The notes under the pieces were generated by a model. The model did not search any database, was not told where the DNA came from, and was given only the letters and a program-made list of their open reading frames with translations. Positions 1 to 7,517 of a stretch of 18,228 bases of DNA are shown one piece after another. The DNA is from a bacterium (lineage in GTDB: Bacteria > Electryoneota > Electryoneia > Electryoneales > Electryoneaceae), in contig JANQEY010000037.1 of NCBI GenBank assembly GCA_028278125.1, forward strand, positions 1-18,228. The letters are read 5' to 3'. Made by a program: the position numbers and the translations under genes. Position 1 is the first letter of the stretch; every line of letters starts with the position of its first letter.

Positions 1-246
1 GGTCGGTATAAATTATTTTCAAGTGAGATGTCGCTCAACATGCAATTGCTTCACGAAGGAGATCTGTTTAGTTTGTTTCATTTTCTGGATGAAAATGCCA
101 AGGGCGCATATAGTGTTTCATCATGCAAATTCCAGGGGAGTCAGCCACTCACACTGAATAATTCCGATGCTTCTAATATTAACGCACGATGCTTACTAGA
201 GTGGTATACGATTAAATTAGCCGACGGAAGTGATATCAATGTTTGA
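1..246 (+). CDS. PilO/GspM-like pilus assembly protein, C-terminal fragment
   Basis: The frame is open from the first base of the window and ends at a TGA at 244-246, so this is the 3' end of a gene that starts outside. The visible 81 residues run from a soluble alpha/beta-like segment (MQLLHEGDLFSLFHFLDENA) to a tail with CRLLEWYT-like character (CLLEWYTIKLADG). That pattern resembles the C-termini of PilO/GspM-like inner-membrane proteins in type IV pilus and type II secretion-like operons, which link the assembly platform to outer components. The internal ATG at 28 has no clear Shine-Dalgarno and is probably not the start. The next gene overlaps its last 8 bases, which indicates translational coupling. 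The assignment rests on a short, weakly conserved region plus operon context, so the family call is tentative; the reading frame itself is solid. Confidence 0.6.
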   Translation, partial: GRYKLFSSEMSLNMQLLHEGDLFSLFHFLDENAKGAYSVSSCKFQGSQPLTLNNSDASNINARCLLEWYTIKLADGSDINV

Positions 247-643
247 TTCGCCGCTCGTAATTATATCCATGTATAAAATCGTAATATCCATATTAATACT
301 GGTTTGCTATACCATACCTGCCATCACTAATGCTGTGGAGTTTGACCGTTTGTTCACTACCTCGGAACAGCGGCAGAAATTGGATGAATTAAGAAGCGCA
401 CAACCAGAGACTGTAGTAGAAGCTGATGATGAAGAGTCGAATATTGAACAGGAAAAAGAGGGAACCGTTGTAAAGGGTGCTGTTTACAGATCGAGTGGTA
501 ATAATGCGGTCTGGATCAATAAGAGTGGTAAAGGGGATAAGCTGTTATTGAAAATGGGAAAAAATTTTAATCTGGTTGGTAAAGATGTACGAAAGATCAA
601 ACAAATACGGAAATCGGAACCTCAGACACAATTATCCGATTAG
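239..643 (+). CDS. Small exported PilP/GspC-like pilus accessory protein
   Basis: The protein has an N-terminal hydrophobic segment around residues 11-30 (MYKIVISILILVCYTIPAI), consistent with a signal peptide or signal anchor, then FDRLFTTSEQRQKLDELR, an acidic linker (EADDEESNIEQEKEG), and a small beta-rich domain with VKGAVYRSSGNNAVWINKSG. The RLF-T-EQR-LD-LR followed by V-G-VYRS-G-WIN arrangement is seen in small accessory proteins encoded beside PilN/PilO-like genes; the last part resembles the PilP/GspC homology-region fold. I infer a periplasmic role in filament or secretion-system assembly. The start at ATG 239 is chosen because GGAAG at 226-230 lies 8 bases upstream; a GTG at 230 and an ATG at 269 are alternatives. 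It overlaps the preceding gene by 8 bases and ends 47 bases before the ATG of the large pilin-like gene. Confidence 0.65.
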   Translation: MFDSPLVIISMYKIVISILILVCYTIPAITNAVEFDRLFTTSEQRQKLDELRSAQPETVVEADDEESNIEQEKEGTVVKGAVYRSSGNNAVWINKSGKGDKLLLKMGKNFNLVGKDVRKIKQIRKSEPQTQLSD

Positions 644-690
644 TCTAATCTTTGTCAGTGTCGGGGAGCGCTGTTTCTAAGTTTTCATAT

Positions 691-3600
691 ATGGACTGTA
701 ATTCTGTTTCAAAGATTCATCATCAGTCCGGCACCGCATTACTGGGCTTTATGCTGATTATTGTCGTTAGTTTGTCCTATTATTTGATCCGGAACTTAAA
801 TCAGAATTTTCGCTTGAACAGTCTCAATGCTCAAACCACTAATGCTCTGGCTGAAGCTAAGCAGGCACTGTTAAGCTGGGCTGTCAGTCACCCTGTCAAT
901 CCGGGGGCTTTACCGATGCCGGATCGTAATGGTGATGGCGAGTATAGTGGTGAAAGCGATTGTTTTAATGGTGCGATAGGAAATAATTTATTGCTGGGCA
1001 AAATGCCATGGCGTGATGTGGCCAGCCCATGTAAAGATGCATCAGAATTATCCGGTCTGGGTTTATATCCAGTTGAACATACTGGTGAAGTGCTCTGGTA
1101 TGCCGTATCAAAAAACCTGGTCTATGAATCTCCCAGTTATCCCATTATGTCAATCGCATTGTTGAATAAAACGATGGATTGGATCACTGTGAGGGATCCA
1201 AATGGGGTTGTGATTTCGGACCGGGTTGCGTTTGTGGTTCTCGCACCAGGAGCGGCATTGGGTAATCAGAATAGAAGTGGGACAGCTCCCAGTGCAAATC
1301 AATACTTGGATTCTGTTACTATTGACGGCACAGTATATAGTAATGCTGATACGGATCAGGATTTTATTATCTATCCAAATTCAAATTTAACGGCTGATCC
1401 GGTTGATAATTTTAATGATCGACTCGTGTTCGTTACCATTGATAAATTGATGGATGGTATTAAAAAGAGAGTCTTAAATGAGATTGGAAATTTTTTGTCT
1501 GGATATAGGAATGATGATCCGGATAATGATGACATAAGAGGTATAGATCCTGATTGCCCAATAACTGATCCCACCTGTGATGACATAAAGTTGCCCTGGC
1601 TTAGTCCGTTTTCTGATCCCAAATCAATGATTCCGGTGATCAGTGGTGTGGCAGACAATAGCAGTAACGGAGTGACATTGGTCGATTCCGGTGTGAACTT
1701 TACTAATACCGGAGTCAAAAGCGGTGATATCCTCCGTAATATTTCTGATGGTTCCATTGGTTTAATTAATAGTGTAGGGATTTCCAACCCTAACACCCTG
1801 ACAGTCTCCAATCTTGTTCTGGGTTCGGATAATGATTTCGATAGAGGTGATCGATATTATATTACGCCGTTGTCTTACACATATTTGACTTCATATCTTT
1901 CCGGTACAACTACCGGCGGAAGCAGTGGTTTGACTTTAGAGGATATCAATGCGGACTTTATCCAGATTGGTGTGCAATCCGGGGATATCGTTGAAAATAT
2001 AAGCGACGGTTCCAGCGGTGTTATCTCTGACATTTCAACCAATGAAATCATTGTGAAATCGTTGGCTGGTGGCGCGGAAAATGATTTTGATAATGCTGAG
2101 AATTATCAAATCCGAACTAATATGGGAGTTGCTACCGACGGGAGCAGTGGTAACGTTTTGGAAGATACCAGTAAAGACTTTCTTACCATGGGTGTCATGG
2201 CGGGTGATTATATATGGAACATCACAGATGATTCATTCGGGAAGGTGAACAGCGTAACGACGACAACCATCAGTGTGGACTCGCTGCAACACGGTACAGA
2301 CAATAATTTTGATGTTTATGATGTTTATATTCTACCTCGATTCAATACTGTTTCAGGTACGTCTGCAGGACAATTAGCATTTCATGCTATTGGGGAATGG
2401 TTCTTTACTTCTTTCAATGTAGACTGGAATATCAGCGTCAATTCCGGCGATGTAGCATTTGATTCAGCCAACTTCCCTGGTGTTGATGACACTTATATAA
2501 CAAGCCTTGAGAATCAGCTTAGTACCTATGCTGCCGCCGGAAATACGACATTCCCGGCAACAGACAGTGCTTGTGCATGGAGTACTCCTGAAATGGCCGA
2601 ATGCCGGGGCAGTTCCGTTCAGAATATGAATATTTCAGGGACAGTGACTTCCGGAAATAACACCTCTGTATTAACCGATAGCAATGCTAAATTTATTATT
2701 GATGGTGTTAAGGGGGGTGATATCGTCCAAAATTACGATGATGAATTTAATTTATCGCCACCTTTATCCGGCATAGCAGATGCAAACAGCAGTGATAATA
2801 CTTTATTTGATGCTGCAACTAACTTTGAAACGCGGGGAGTTACCGCATATCAATACCTTATCCACAATAACAGCACAGGTGTTCGAGGATTCATCACTGA
2901 GATTGTTGATAACAATACCATCAAAGCGATTGAGTTTGACAATCAATCGAGTGTAATGACTTTTTCCCCTGGGGACAGCTTTACGGTGTACAGCCCCGGG
3001 ATTGCGGTTGTTACAAACGTAATAAGTAATACCGCTATCAATACTGCAAGAGTATCGGAATATAATCCCGGTTTTGACGGTGCAGTTGATGAATATTATC
3101 GGATCTTGACAGCAAGCCATTCATTTTCAGGAGAGGCAACCTCAGGCAGCGGCGCTACAACTCTGGAAGACACCCGAAAAGACTTCTTGGCTTTTGGTGT
3201 ATCCATAGGTGATATTGTGAGAAACACAACTGACAATACTTATGGAATCGTTTCCAATGTTACTACAAATACTTTGAGTGCCATCATGTATCACAGCGAT
3301 GGTTCCAGCCATGACTTTAGTAATGAAGACAATTACGTAATCTATCATGATTATGTTTATTCACGTCGTTATGAATGGAATACAAGATTGAAAGGAACAG
3401 CACAGGTTAATGTACAGTCGGGTAAGCGAGTGCGTGACGTTTGTCATGGCTATGATAATTTTTCCACGCCCTTGTGTCACACCGTTTCGATCCCGGTAGC
3501 CTTTTCGGGCAATGGTGGGATACCTTTAATCACGGCCCGCGATTATGAAGAGGATGGGGTGACTGAAGTTGGGAGGGCTATGTTCACCCCTGCTTCATCA

Positions 3601-4035
3601 AGTTCCGGTAACATGAGGATTGCCAATATAGATTACGGCTTGGCACAGGGAAATGGAGATTTGCCGGACTGGTTTATCCGTAACAAATGGTACCAGTACG
3701 TTTATATCGCTTACAGCAGTGGCGATATACCAGGAACTACTTCTGTCTGTACAGCAGGCGAGGATTGTCTGCAGCTCACAATCAATACGACCATCGAAAA
3801 TGACATTCGTGCTTTGGTTATGATTACCGGAGAAGAAGGATTGAAGGAAGATGGTAATACACCACAATCCTGGGCTGATGCACAATTGGATGATTATGTT
3901 GATTTGGCAGAGAACAGAAATGGGGATGTAAGTACAAGCTATATCCGCATGCCAAGTTCAAGTACCTTTAATGATCTGATCCGAATTGCTTTTTCATGTC
4001 CTGCTGATAGAAGCGAACTATGCTGGTCATATTAG
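691..4035 (+). CDS. Giant type IV pilin-like protein with internal beta-rich repeats
   Basis: About 1,114 residues from the ATG at 691. The N-terminus has one hydrophobic helix (GTALLGFMLIIVVSLSYYLI) followed by a helical stretch (LAEAKQALLSWAVSHPVNPG) typical of PilX/pseudopilin-like proteins. It lacks the strict G-F-T-L-x-E processing motif, so cleavage by prepilin peptidase is uncertain. Conserved-looking blocks (ALPMPDRNGDG, KLPWLSPFSDP, GQLAFHAIGEWFFTSFNVDW, YEWNTRLKG) are separated by two insertions made of repeats with the pattern D..F...GV..GDI..N.(S/T)D.S.G.I, roughly at nucleotides 1642-2337 and 2635-3345. The protein has several Cys residues, consistent with an extracytoplasmic fold. 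The start is ambiguous: TTG 652 and GTG 658 extend the frame and none has a good Shine-Dalgarno. The next prepilin gene overlaps its end by 16 bases. Likely role, by inference: a large minor pilin or tip adhesin of the filament built by this operon. Confidence 0.75.
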   Translation: MDCNSVSKIHHQSGTALLGFMLIIVVSLSYYLIRNLNQNFRLNSLNAQTTNALAEAKQALLSWAVSHPVNPGALPMPDRNGDGEYSGESDCFNGAIGNNLLLGKMPWRDVASPCKDASELSGLGLYPVEHTGEVLWYAVSKNLVYESPSYPIMSIALLNKTMDWITVRDPNGVVISDRVAFVVLAPGAALGNQNRSGTAPSANQYLDSVTIDGTVYSNADTDQDFIIYPNSNLTADPVDNFNDRLVFVTIDKLMDGIKKRVLNEIGNFLSGYRNDDPDNDDIRGIDPDCPITDPTCDDIKLPWLSPFSDPKSMIPVISGVADNSSNGVTLVDSGVNFTNTGVKSGDILRNISDGSIGLINSVGISNPNTLTVSNLVLGSDNDFDRGDRYYITPLSYTYLTSYLSGTTTGGSSGLTLEDINADFIQIGVQSGDIVENISDGSSGVISDISTNEIIVKSLAGGAENDFDNAENYQIRTNMGVATDGSSGNVLEDTSKDFLTMGVMAGDYIWNITDDSFGKVNSVTTTTISVDSLQHGTDNNFDVYDVYILPRFNTVSGTSAGQLAFHAIGEWFFTSFNVDWNISVNSGDVAFDSANFPGVDDTYITSLENQLSTYAAAGNTTFPATDSACAWSTPEMAECRGSSVQNMNISGTVTSGNNTSVLTDSNAKFIIDGVKGGDIVQNYDDEFNLSPPLSGIADANSSDNTLFDAATNFETRGVTAYQYLIHNNSTGVRGFITEIVDNNTIKAIEFDNQSSVMTFSPGDSFTVYSPGIAVVTNVISNTAINTARVSEYNPGFDGAVDEYYRILTASHSFSGEATSGSGATTLEDTRKDFLAFGVSIGDIVRNTTDNTYGIVSNVTTNTLSAIMYHSDGSSHDFSNEDNYVIYHDYVYSRRYEWNTRLKGTAQVNVQSGKRVRDVCHGYDNFSTPLCHTVSIPVAFSGNGGIPLITARDYEEDGVTEVGRAMFTPASSSSGNMRIANIDYGLAQGNGDLPDWFIRNKWYQYVYIAYSSGDIPGTTSVCTAGEDCLQLTINTTIENDIRALVMITGEEGLKEDGNTPQSWADAQLDDYVDLAENRNGDVSTSYIRMPSSSTFNDLIRIAFSCPADRSELCWSY
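1642..2337 (+). repeat. Protein-coding repeat block 1 (three units) in the giant pilin
   Basis: Three consecutive units of about 70-75 residues start near 1642, 1897 and 2128. Each reads roughly G.SSG..L.D....F...GV..GD...NI(S/T)D.S.G.(I/V)....T...I.V.SL..G..NDFD....Y.I. The key shared residues are the GV..GD core, NISD(G) and the NDFD/NNFD end. The units are clearly related at protein level but diverged at DNA level, so this is an old duplication and not recent slippage. The block lies between the KLPWLSPFSDP segment and the GQLAFHAIGEWFF segment and looks like an insertion into the pilin scaffold. Confidence 0.7.
2635..3345 (+). repeat. Protein-coding repeat block 2 (about three units, two degenerate)
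   Basis: This second set of the same repeat lies after an AWSTPEMAECRG segment. A partial unit (starts near 2635; SVLTDSNAKFIIDGVKGGDI) is followed by a divergent unit (near 2767; NTLFDAATNFETRGV...) and a well-conserved unit (near 3127; TTLEDTRKDFLAFGVSIGDI with NTTDNTYGIVSNV). The last unit closely matches those of block 1, while the middle two have lost the GD.V.N..D core or part of the C-terminal half. The block ends before the YEWNTRLKG segment. Confidence 0.6.
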
Positions 4036-4829
4036 AAAGATCGAGGGGTTTTACCCTGATTGAGCTGACAATGGTAATTTTCATTATTGGTTTGATTTTG
4101 GGAGGCTTGCTTACCCCACTTTCTTACCGTTTGGAGCAGGAGAATCGTGCGAGAAGTAGAGACTATCTTGATGAGGTAAATGAGGCGATACTTGGTTACA
4201 CATTGATTAATGGACGTTTGCCCTGCCCTGATTGTCCGGACTCAACTATTTGTATTGCAGGTACGGCTAATGATGGTATTGAAGATATGATGGGTGTTGC
4301 TGGATCACGGATTTGCGAAACAAGTATTGGTAATATCCCCTGGGTGGATTTACAAGTAAATGAATACGATGCCTGGAACAGACATTTGACCTATCGTGTC
4401 GAGCCAGATTTTGCTGACGAAACTGATGGTGCTGATGGCTGTGATACGGTTTCTGTCGGAATTTCCTTTGAATTATGTGCCAGAGGAGATATTGATATTT
4501 ACAGTGCTTATGATACAGCGGGGAGTGCAGGTTATACCGGCAGACCAACCGTCGCTGATGATGTTGTGGCTGTTATTGTTTCCCATGGGGATGACGGCAA
4601 CGACAGTTTACAAACGGATGTGCAGGTTGAAAATTTTGATCGAAACCCGGTCAATCCGGATACAGGACGAAATATTCTTGGTAGCTATACCACAACGGAT
4701 CACAAGGACAAAGTCTTTATCATGAAAGATTACGCTGTTGAAGGTATCGATGCCTATGACGATTTGATGAAATGGATATCTCCTCATATCCTGATGAATA
4801 GAATGGTTCTTGCCGGTCGTTTACCTTAG
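4020..4829 (+). CDS. Prepilin-like protein with type IV N-terminal cleavage motif
   Basis: This is a 269-residue protein with a classical prepilin N-terminus: a short basic leader ending in RSRG, then FTLIELTMVIFIIGLILGGLL. Cleavage by prepilin peptidase after Gly and methylation of Phe are expected, and Glu at mature position 5 is present. The mature part carries Cys pairs (LPCPDCPD, CDTVS, ELCARG) suggesting disulfides and a globular minor-pilin head. The ATG at 4020 overlaps the end of the large pilin-like gene by 16 bases, so the two are translationally coupled and probably act together as minor subunits of one filament. It appears to be the last gene of the operon: the next gene is on the opposite strand. 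GAAGCG just upstream is a weak ribosome-binding site. Confidence 0.85.
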   Translation: MLVILERSRGFTLIELTMVIFIIGLILGGLLTPLSYRLEQENRARSRDYLDEVNEAILGYTLINGRLPCPDCPDSTICIAGTANDGIEDMMGVAGSRICETSIGNIPWVDLQVNEYDAWNRHLTYRVEPDFADETDGADGCDTVSVGISFELCARGDIDIYSAYDTAGSAGYTGRPTVADDVVAVIVSHGDDGNDSLQTDVQVENFDRNPVNPDTGRNILGSYTTTDHKDKVFIMKDYAVEGIDAYDDLMKWISPHILMNRMVLAGRLP

Positions 4830-4948
4830 GCTCAGGAATAAGGAAGGGAGCGGGGTAAAGTACTCACCGGAGCGGCAGTTCCATCATTATCTCCATGGAT
4901 TCGACATGCATCGTGGATTATATCTCTTTGATAAGATTATCTTTTCTT

Positions 4949-6415
4949 TCAGTGTCCCATACTCTGCATTAGGTTCGAGAATTGGCTTATCTCATTTAGC
5001 CGCCCTTGATTGTCAGGGTCCAGGTATTCCATGATTAAAGGATATTGCATCTCTGCTGCCTCTCGTAATGTAGCAGCGGCTTGTTGGAATCGTTTTTGTT
5101 CATTCGGGTGGGAAGGGAGATTCCTGGCGACTGCATAGAGCGGGAGTAAGTTGCCGGATATCATGGTGGCAATATTACCAAGAGTGCGTCTGTCTCTAGA
5201 ATAAGCTTCGCCTGCCTGTTGTTTATCCATGTTTGGATTTGGGATTAGTCCGATAACACAACCTGGGGTAATTGATTTGCCCACTTGTTGCTGATTGATT
5301 GGGTAAATTTCTCCAATGAGTTGGCTAGATGCTTTGGCGTTTCCTTGTTCATCGTAAGTGATAGAGTCGCCAACAGGCAAAATACACACTGTTTCAAATT
5401 GGCTTTGTCTGGTGTCTGAAAATGACTTGATTAGATTATTAATAATATTAGCTTGTAATCTTGTCAGTGTGCCTGGATCTTCAACTTTTTGTGCTAATTC
5501 GAACCACATATTTTGTTCCCAGTCGGGGTCGGTAAGATCTAATCCTTTCTGAATTGCTTGAAGTTCGGCATTATTGGGATCCAGTTTTAGGAGTTTTGTC
5601 GCATTTAAAAAATTAGCCGCAGCCTGAATAGTATATTCTTCCGATGGATCTAGAGGTAAGACAAAAATTGCGCGGTGACTGAAGCCTTCTGAGTCAATGT
5701 AGCGCCAATGCCTTATAATATCTTTTAACACGACAACCTGATCAATAGTGGCAACCAAGGGTGTAAAGCGACGTGATTCGGCTTGGTGTTTGGCGGCTGC
5801 ATCATTAATCTGGCCGCGGGCCTCGCCACAGTTAACGCCGCTTCGCAACCCTAATAATCTGGCCGCTAATTCTGCAATCCCTTCAACACTTTGCCGGGCT
5901 TCAGTTAAGGCAACCATGATTTTACGTATGTCGTTGGACTCTGTTGAGATTCGCCGGTAATTACCAAACTCAATGTATTGAATGCCGGCTGAGAGATTAT
6001 CGAGTAAAGGTTCTATGGCCGATTGGGCCGTGGCGATGAAATTCGGTACATGGATATCATCCGCAAGCCCTTGTGCCTGATAGCTTACCGGTGGGTTTAG
6101 ATCACCCATGGGCAGGGTGCGGAAAACTTCCCTTCTAACCCCCCAGGAAAAACCATAATAACATTTCCGTGTATCCCTTATTCGACCTGCTAACGGTTTT
6201 GAAGAACTTCCGGTCTGATGTTCATAGCTCCAGACTACCCCTTTATAGCTTAAGTCTAAGATATGCTTGCTGCCATCATCGGCAGTCACAATAAAATTTT
6301 TCGGCGTTAAGTCCGTGTGGTAGGTTTCTCTCCAGTCTTGCCCATAAGCATTAGTTATTATTAAAAGCAAGCATAATGGAAAGATAATCATCGCATAGCG
6401 TTGTGACGTGTTCAT
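4949..6415 (-). CDS. Exported protein of unknown function (488 aa)
   Basis: I do not recognise the family. The N-terminus is a clear signal peptide (MNTSQRYAMIIFPLCLLLII, then TNAYG before QDW) with a likely cleavage after AYG, so the protein should be periplasmic or secreted; there is no lipobox and no further obvious membrane segment. An early segment (HILDLSYKGVVWSYE, RKCYYGFSWG) looks beta-rich. A mainly helical middle follows (ALTEARQSVEGIAELAARLL), then a TPR-like stretch (AANFLNATKLLKLDPNNAEL). Four Cys are scattered in the mature part. The gene converges on the pilus-like operon, with about 120 bases between the two stops, so it is not co-transcribed with it. The start is ATG 6415; there is no strong Shine-Dalgarno, but the upstream sequence on this strand is very AT-rich and could hold a promoter. 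Confidence 0.7.
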   Translation of the reverse strand: MNTSQRYAMIIFPLCLLLIITNAYGQDWRETYHTDLTPKNFIVTADDGSKHILDLSYKGVVWSYEHQTGSSSKPLAGRIRDTRKCYYGFSWGVRREVFRTLPMGDLNPPVSYQAQGLADDIHVPNFIATAQSAIEPLLDNLSAGIQYIEFGNYRRISTESNDIRKIMVALTEARQSVEGIAELAARLLGLRSGVNCGEARGQINDAAAKHQAESRRFTPLVATIDQVVVLKDIIRHWRYIDSEGFSHRAIFVLPLDPSEEYTIQAAANFLNATKLLKLDPNNAELQAIQKGLDLTDPDWEQNMWFELAQKVEDPGTLTRLQANIINNLIKSFSDTRQSQFETVCILPVGDSITYDEQGNAKASSQLIGEIYPINQQQVGKSITPGCVIGLIPNPNMDKQQAGEAYSRDRRTLGNIATMISGNLLPLYAVARNLPSHPNEQKRFQQAAATLREAAEMQYPLIMEYLDPDNQGRLNEISQFSNLMQSMGH

Positions 6416-6600
6416 TTTATTTGTGCCTTAATGGTTCTAACTAAAGAATAGTATTTTAATTTACTTAATATAAAAAAGAAAAAGTGATGGATTTATTTAG
6501 AAGATTGCTTTCAACTGTGATAATTCCCACAAAACCGGATAAATAATGTTTCACAGCGGAGGATTTTTCCATTAGGGTAGTTTGCATCCTGAGTGGGTAG
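6416..6600. other. Intergenic stretch upstream of the exported-protein gene
   Basis: This AT-rich stretch (about 6430-6490) presumably contains the promoter of the minus-strand exported-protein gene; I see no convincing -35/-10 pair. From 6511 it contains the first copy of the 83-bp repeat, after which the RAYT remnant begins. I see no gene in it. Confidence 0.4.
6511..6593 (+). repeat. 83-bp direct repeat, copy 1
   Basis: This matches the copy at 8929-9011 at 80 of 83 positions by direct comparison, in the same orientation. It starts TCAACTGTGATAATTCCCAC and ends TTTGCATCCTGAG. It has no coding capacity. Here it lies 7 bases to the left of the RAYT element end at 6601, whereas the second copy lies to the right of an equivalent end. 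A short dyad (TGTG..AATTCCCACA) is present and is better preserved in copy 2. It could be a small non-autonomous element or part of a larger RAYT-associated unit. Confidence 0.85.
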
Positions 6601-6904
6601 GGGGTCAAATCTTGACTTATAGTATTTATCATTCTGTTGTCTAGTAATTAGCAGGGAATCAAGCAACCAACGCTTGAGTTAGCTGATTGAGAGATAAGGA
6701 ATGTCTCGTCCCCTACGGATAGCCTATGAAGATACCTGTGACCATACGTTGATATTCAGGGAAGGCATGGATGGAAATTGGAAAACTATTTAGTGTCGGT
6801 CATTACTGCCCCGTTTCTCAGGCGGTGGCACGTTGACGAGAACGATTGAAGAAGGATCGAGAGCTTCCATTGAAATTAAATACGATAAGTAAAGACTTGA
6901 CCCC
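6601..6904 (+). mobile_element. Internally deleted RAYT (REP-associated Y1 transposase) element
   Basis: This 304-bp element is bounded by 28-bp imperfect terminal inverted repeats: left GGGGTCAAATCTTGAC... (6601-6628), right end at 6877-6904, whose reverse complement is GGGGTCAAGTCTTTAC...; 25 of 28 positions match. Inside are the start of a RAYT-like transposase (MSRPLRIAYEDTCDH from ATG 6701) and, after a deletion, its C-terminal end in another frame (YCPVSQAVAR, stop, RERLKKDRELPLKLN), with the last codons running into the right repeat. The catalytic HUH and Tyr parts are missing, so it cannot encode an active transposase, though it might be mobilised in trans. Confidence 0.75.
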
Positions 6905-6907
6905 ATA
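6701..6907 (+). pseudogene. Remnant of RAYT/TnpA-REP transposase gene
   Basis: The ATG at 6701 follows GATAAGGA and opens a 30-codon frame (MSRPLRIAYEDTCDHTLIFR...) closed by TAG at 6791-6793. MxRPLRIxY is the hallmark N-terminus of REP-associated Y1 transposases of the IS200/IS605 superfamily. Downstream, in a different frame, VGHYCPVSQAVAR, TGA, RERLKKDREL matches the C-terminal helix-turn-helix-like end of such proteins. About 150 codons that would carry the HUH and Tyr catalytic residues are deleted, and at least one nonsense codon and a frame change are present. It is a dead copy. Confidence 0.7.
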
Positions 6908-6913
6908 ACCACA

Positions 6914-7375
6914 TTAAATGGGTGCAATCGGGATCTTGCCCTTACTCTTGATCGTACGTAAACAAAAGGTTGTGGCCAGACGTTGCACGCCGGGCAGGTG
7001 CGGAAATTTGTGACGCAACAGTTCATCGAACTGTTCGATGTCTGTTGTCAGGATGGAAAGCAGGTAATCGGTATTGCCGGATATGGCAAAACACTCGATG
7101 ACACAATCATAAGCGGCAATGGCTTGTTCAAATTCATTGGCCATGGTGTGCTCGATAGTGACCTCTAAAAAGACCTGCAGGTTCAGGCCGATCTGACGTG
7201 GATTCACCTCGCCGCGATAACCGCTGATCACATCCGCCTGTTCCAGTTTTTGCACACGCTTCCAGCACGGTGTTTTTGATAAGCCGATACGCTCGCCTAA
7301 CTCTGCATAGGAAAGACGCCCGTCGTTTTGCAATTCGTTCAGAATGGCACGATCATAGTTATCCAGCTCCATCAT
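6914..7375 (-). CDS. Lrp/AsnC-family transcriptional regulator
   Basis: This is a 153-residue protein of normal length for the family. Residues about 1-50 form the winged helix-turn-helix (LDNYDRAILNELQNDGRLSY, ELGERIGLSKTPCWKRVQKL), followed by the ligand-sensing RAM domain (FLEVTIEHTMANEFEQAI ... ECFAISGNTDYLLSI). Such regulators bind DNA as dimers or octamers and respond to amino acids. The gene is divergent from the tryptophanase-type gene, so it probably controls that gene in response to tryptophan or a related aromatic amino acid (inference). The start at ATG 7375 is chosen because GGAGA lies just upstream on this strand and the Lrp fold begins there; the open frame extends further upstream with hydrophobic, non-family residues. 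A near-consensus Lrp site lies in its promoter region, suggesting autoregulation. Confidence 0.9.
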   Translation of the reverse strand: MMELDNYDRAILNELQNDGRLSYAELGERIGLSKTPCWKRVQKLEQADVISGYRGEVNPRQIGLNLQVFLEVTIEHTMANEFEQAIAAYDCVIECFAISGNTDYLLSILTTDIEQFDELLRHKFPHLPGVQRLATTFCLRTIKSKGKIPIAPI

Positions 7376-7401
7376 TAATGTTCTCCAATTAGTTATAAAT
7401 A

Positions 7402-7428
7402 TAGAAAAATATTCTACGAATATAGAAT
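7402..7428. promoter_or_regulatory. Predicted Lrp-type operator between lrp-like and tnaA-like genes
   Basis: TAGAAAAATATTCTA at 7402-7416 matches the published E. coli Lrp consensus (YAGHAWATTWTDCTR) at 14 of 15 positions. A further half-site TAGAA occurs at 7423-7427, giving alternating TAGAA/TTCTA/TAGAA motifs. On the minus strand it overlaps a possible promoter for the regulator (TTGTTT, 17 bases, TATTTT). It lies about 100 bases upstream of the tryptophanase ATG, a position from which activation or repression of both genes is possible. Confidence 0.6.
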
Positions 7429-7517
7429 AAACAAGGACAAATAGAAACAATATTTTCAGTGTTTATTGTTATTGTACTACCCGGTTTTAAGCATTGGGAA
7501 ACATTGGAGAGAATACG

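Noticed and set aside
1371..1811. Minus-strand open frames inside the giant pilin gene
   Set aside because: They are opposite-strand shadows of a well-supported coding region; no ribosome-binding site or family features.
652..4035. DNA tandem repeats or CRISPR-like array within the giant pilin
   Set aside because: The repetition is at protein level, with units over 200 bases and diverged codons; no short regularly spaced DNA repeats exist.
4830..4948. Transcription terminator between the pilin operon and the convergent exported-protein gene
   Set aside because: Only a 5-bp palindrome (GATAAGATTATC) with a short T-rich tail near 4930 is visible, too weak to call.
6790..7026. Minus-strand 78-codon frame running from the RAYT remnant into the lrp-like gene
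   Set aside because: It overlaps the end of the Lrp gene in another frame and spans an element end, so it is a shadow.
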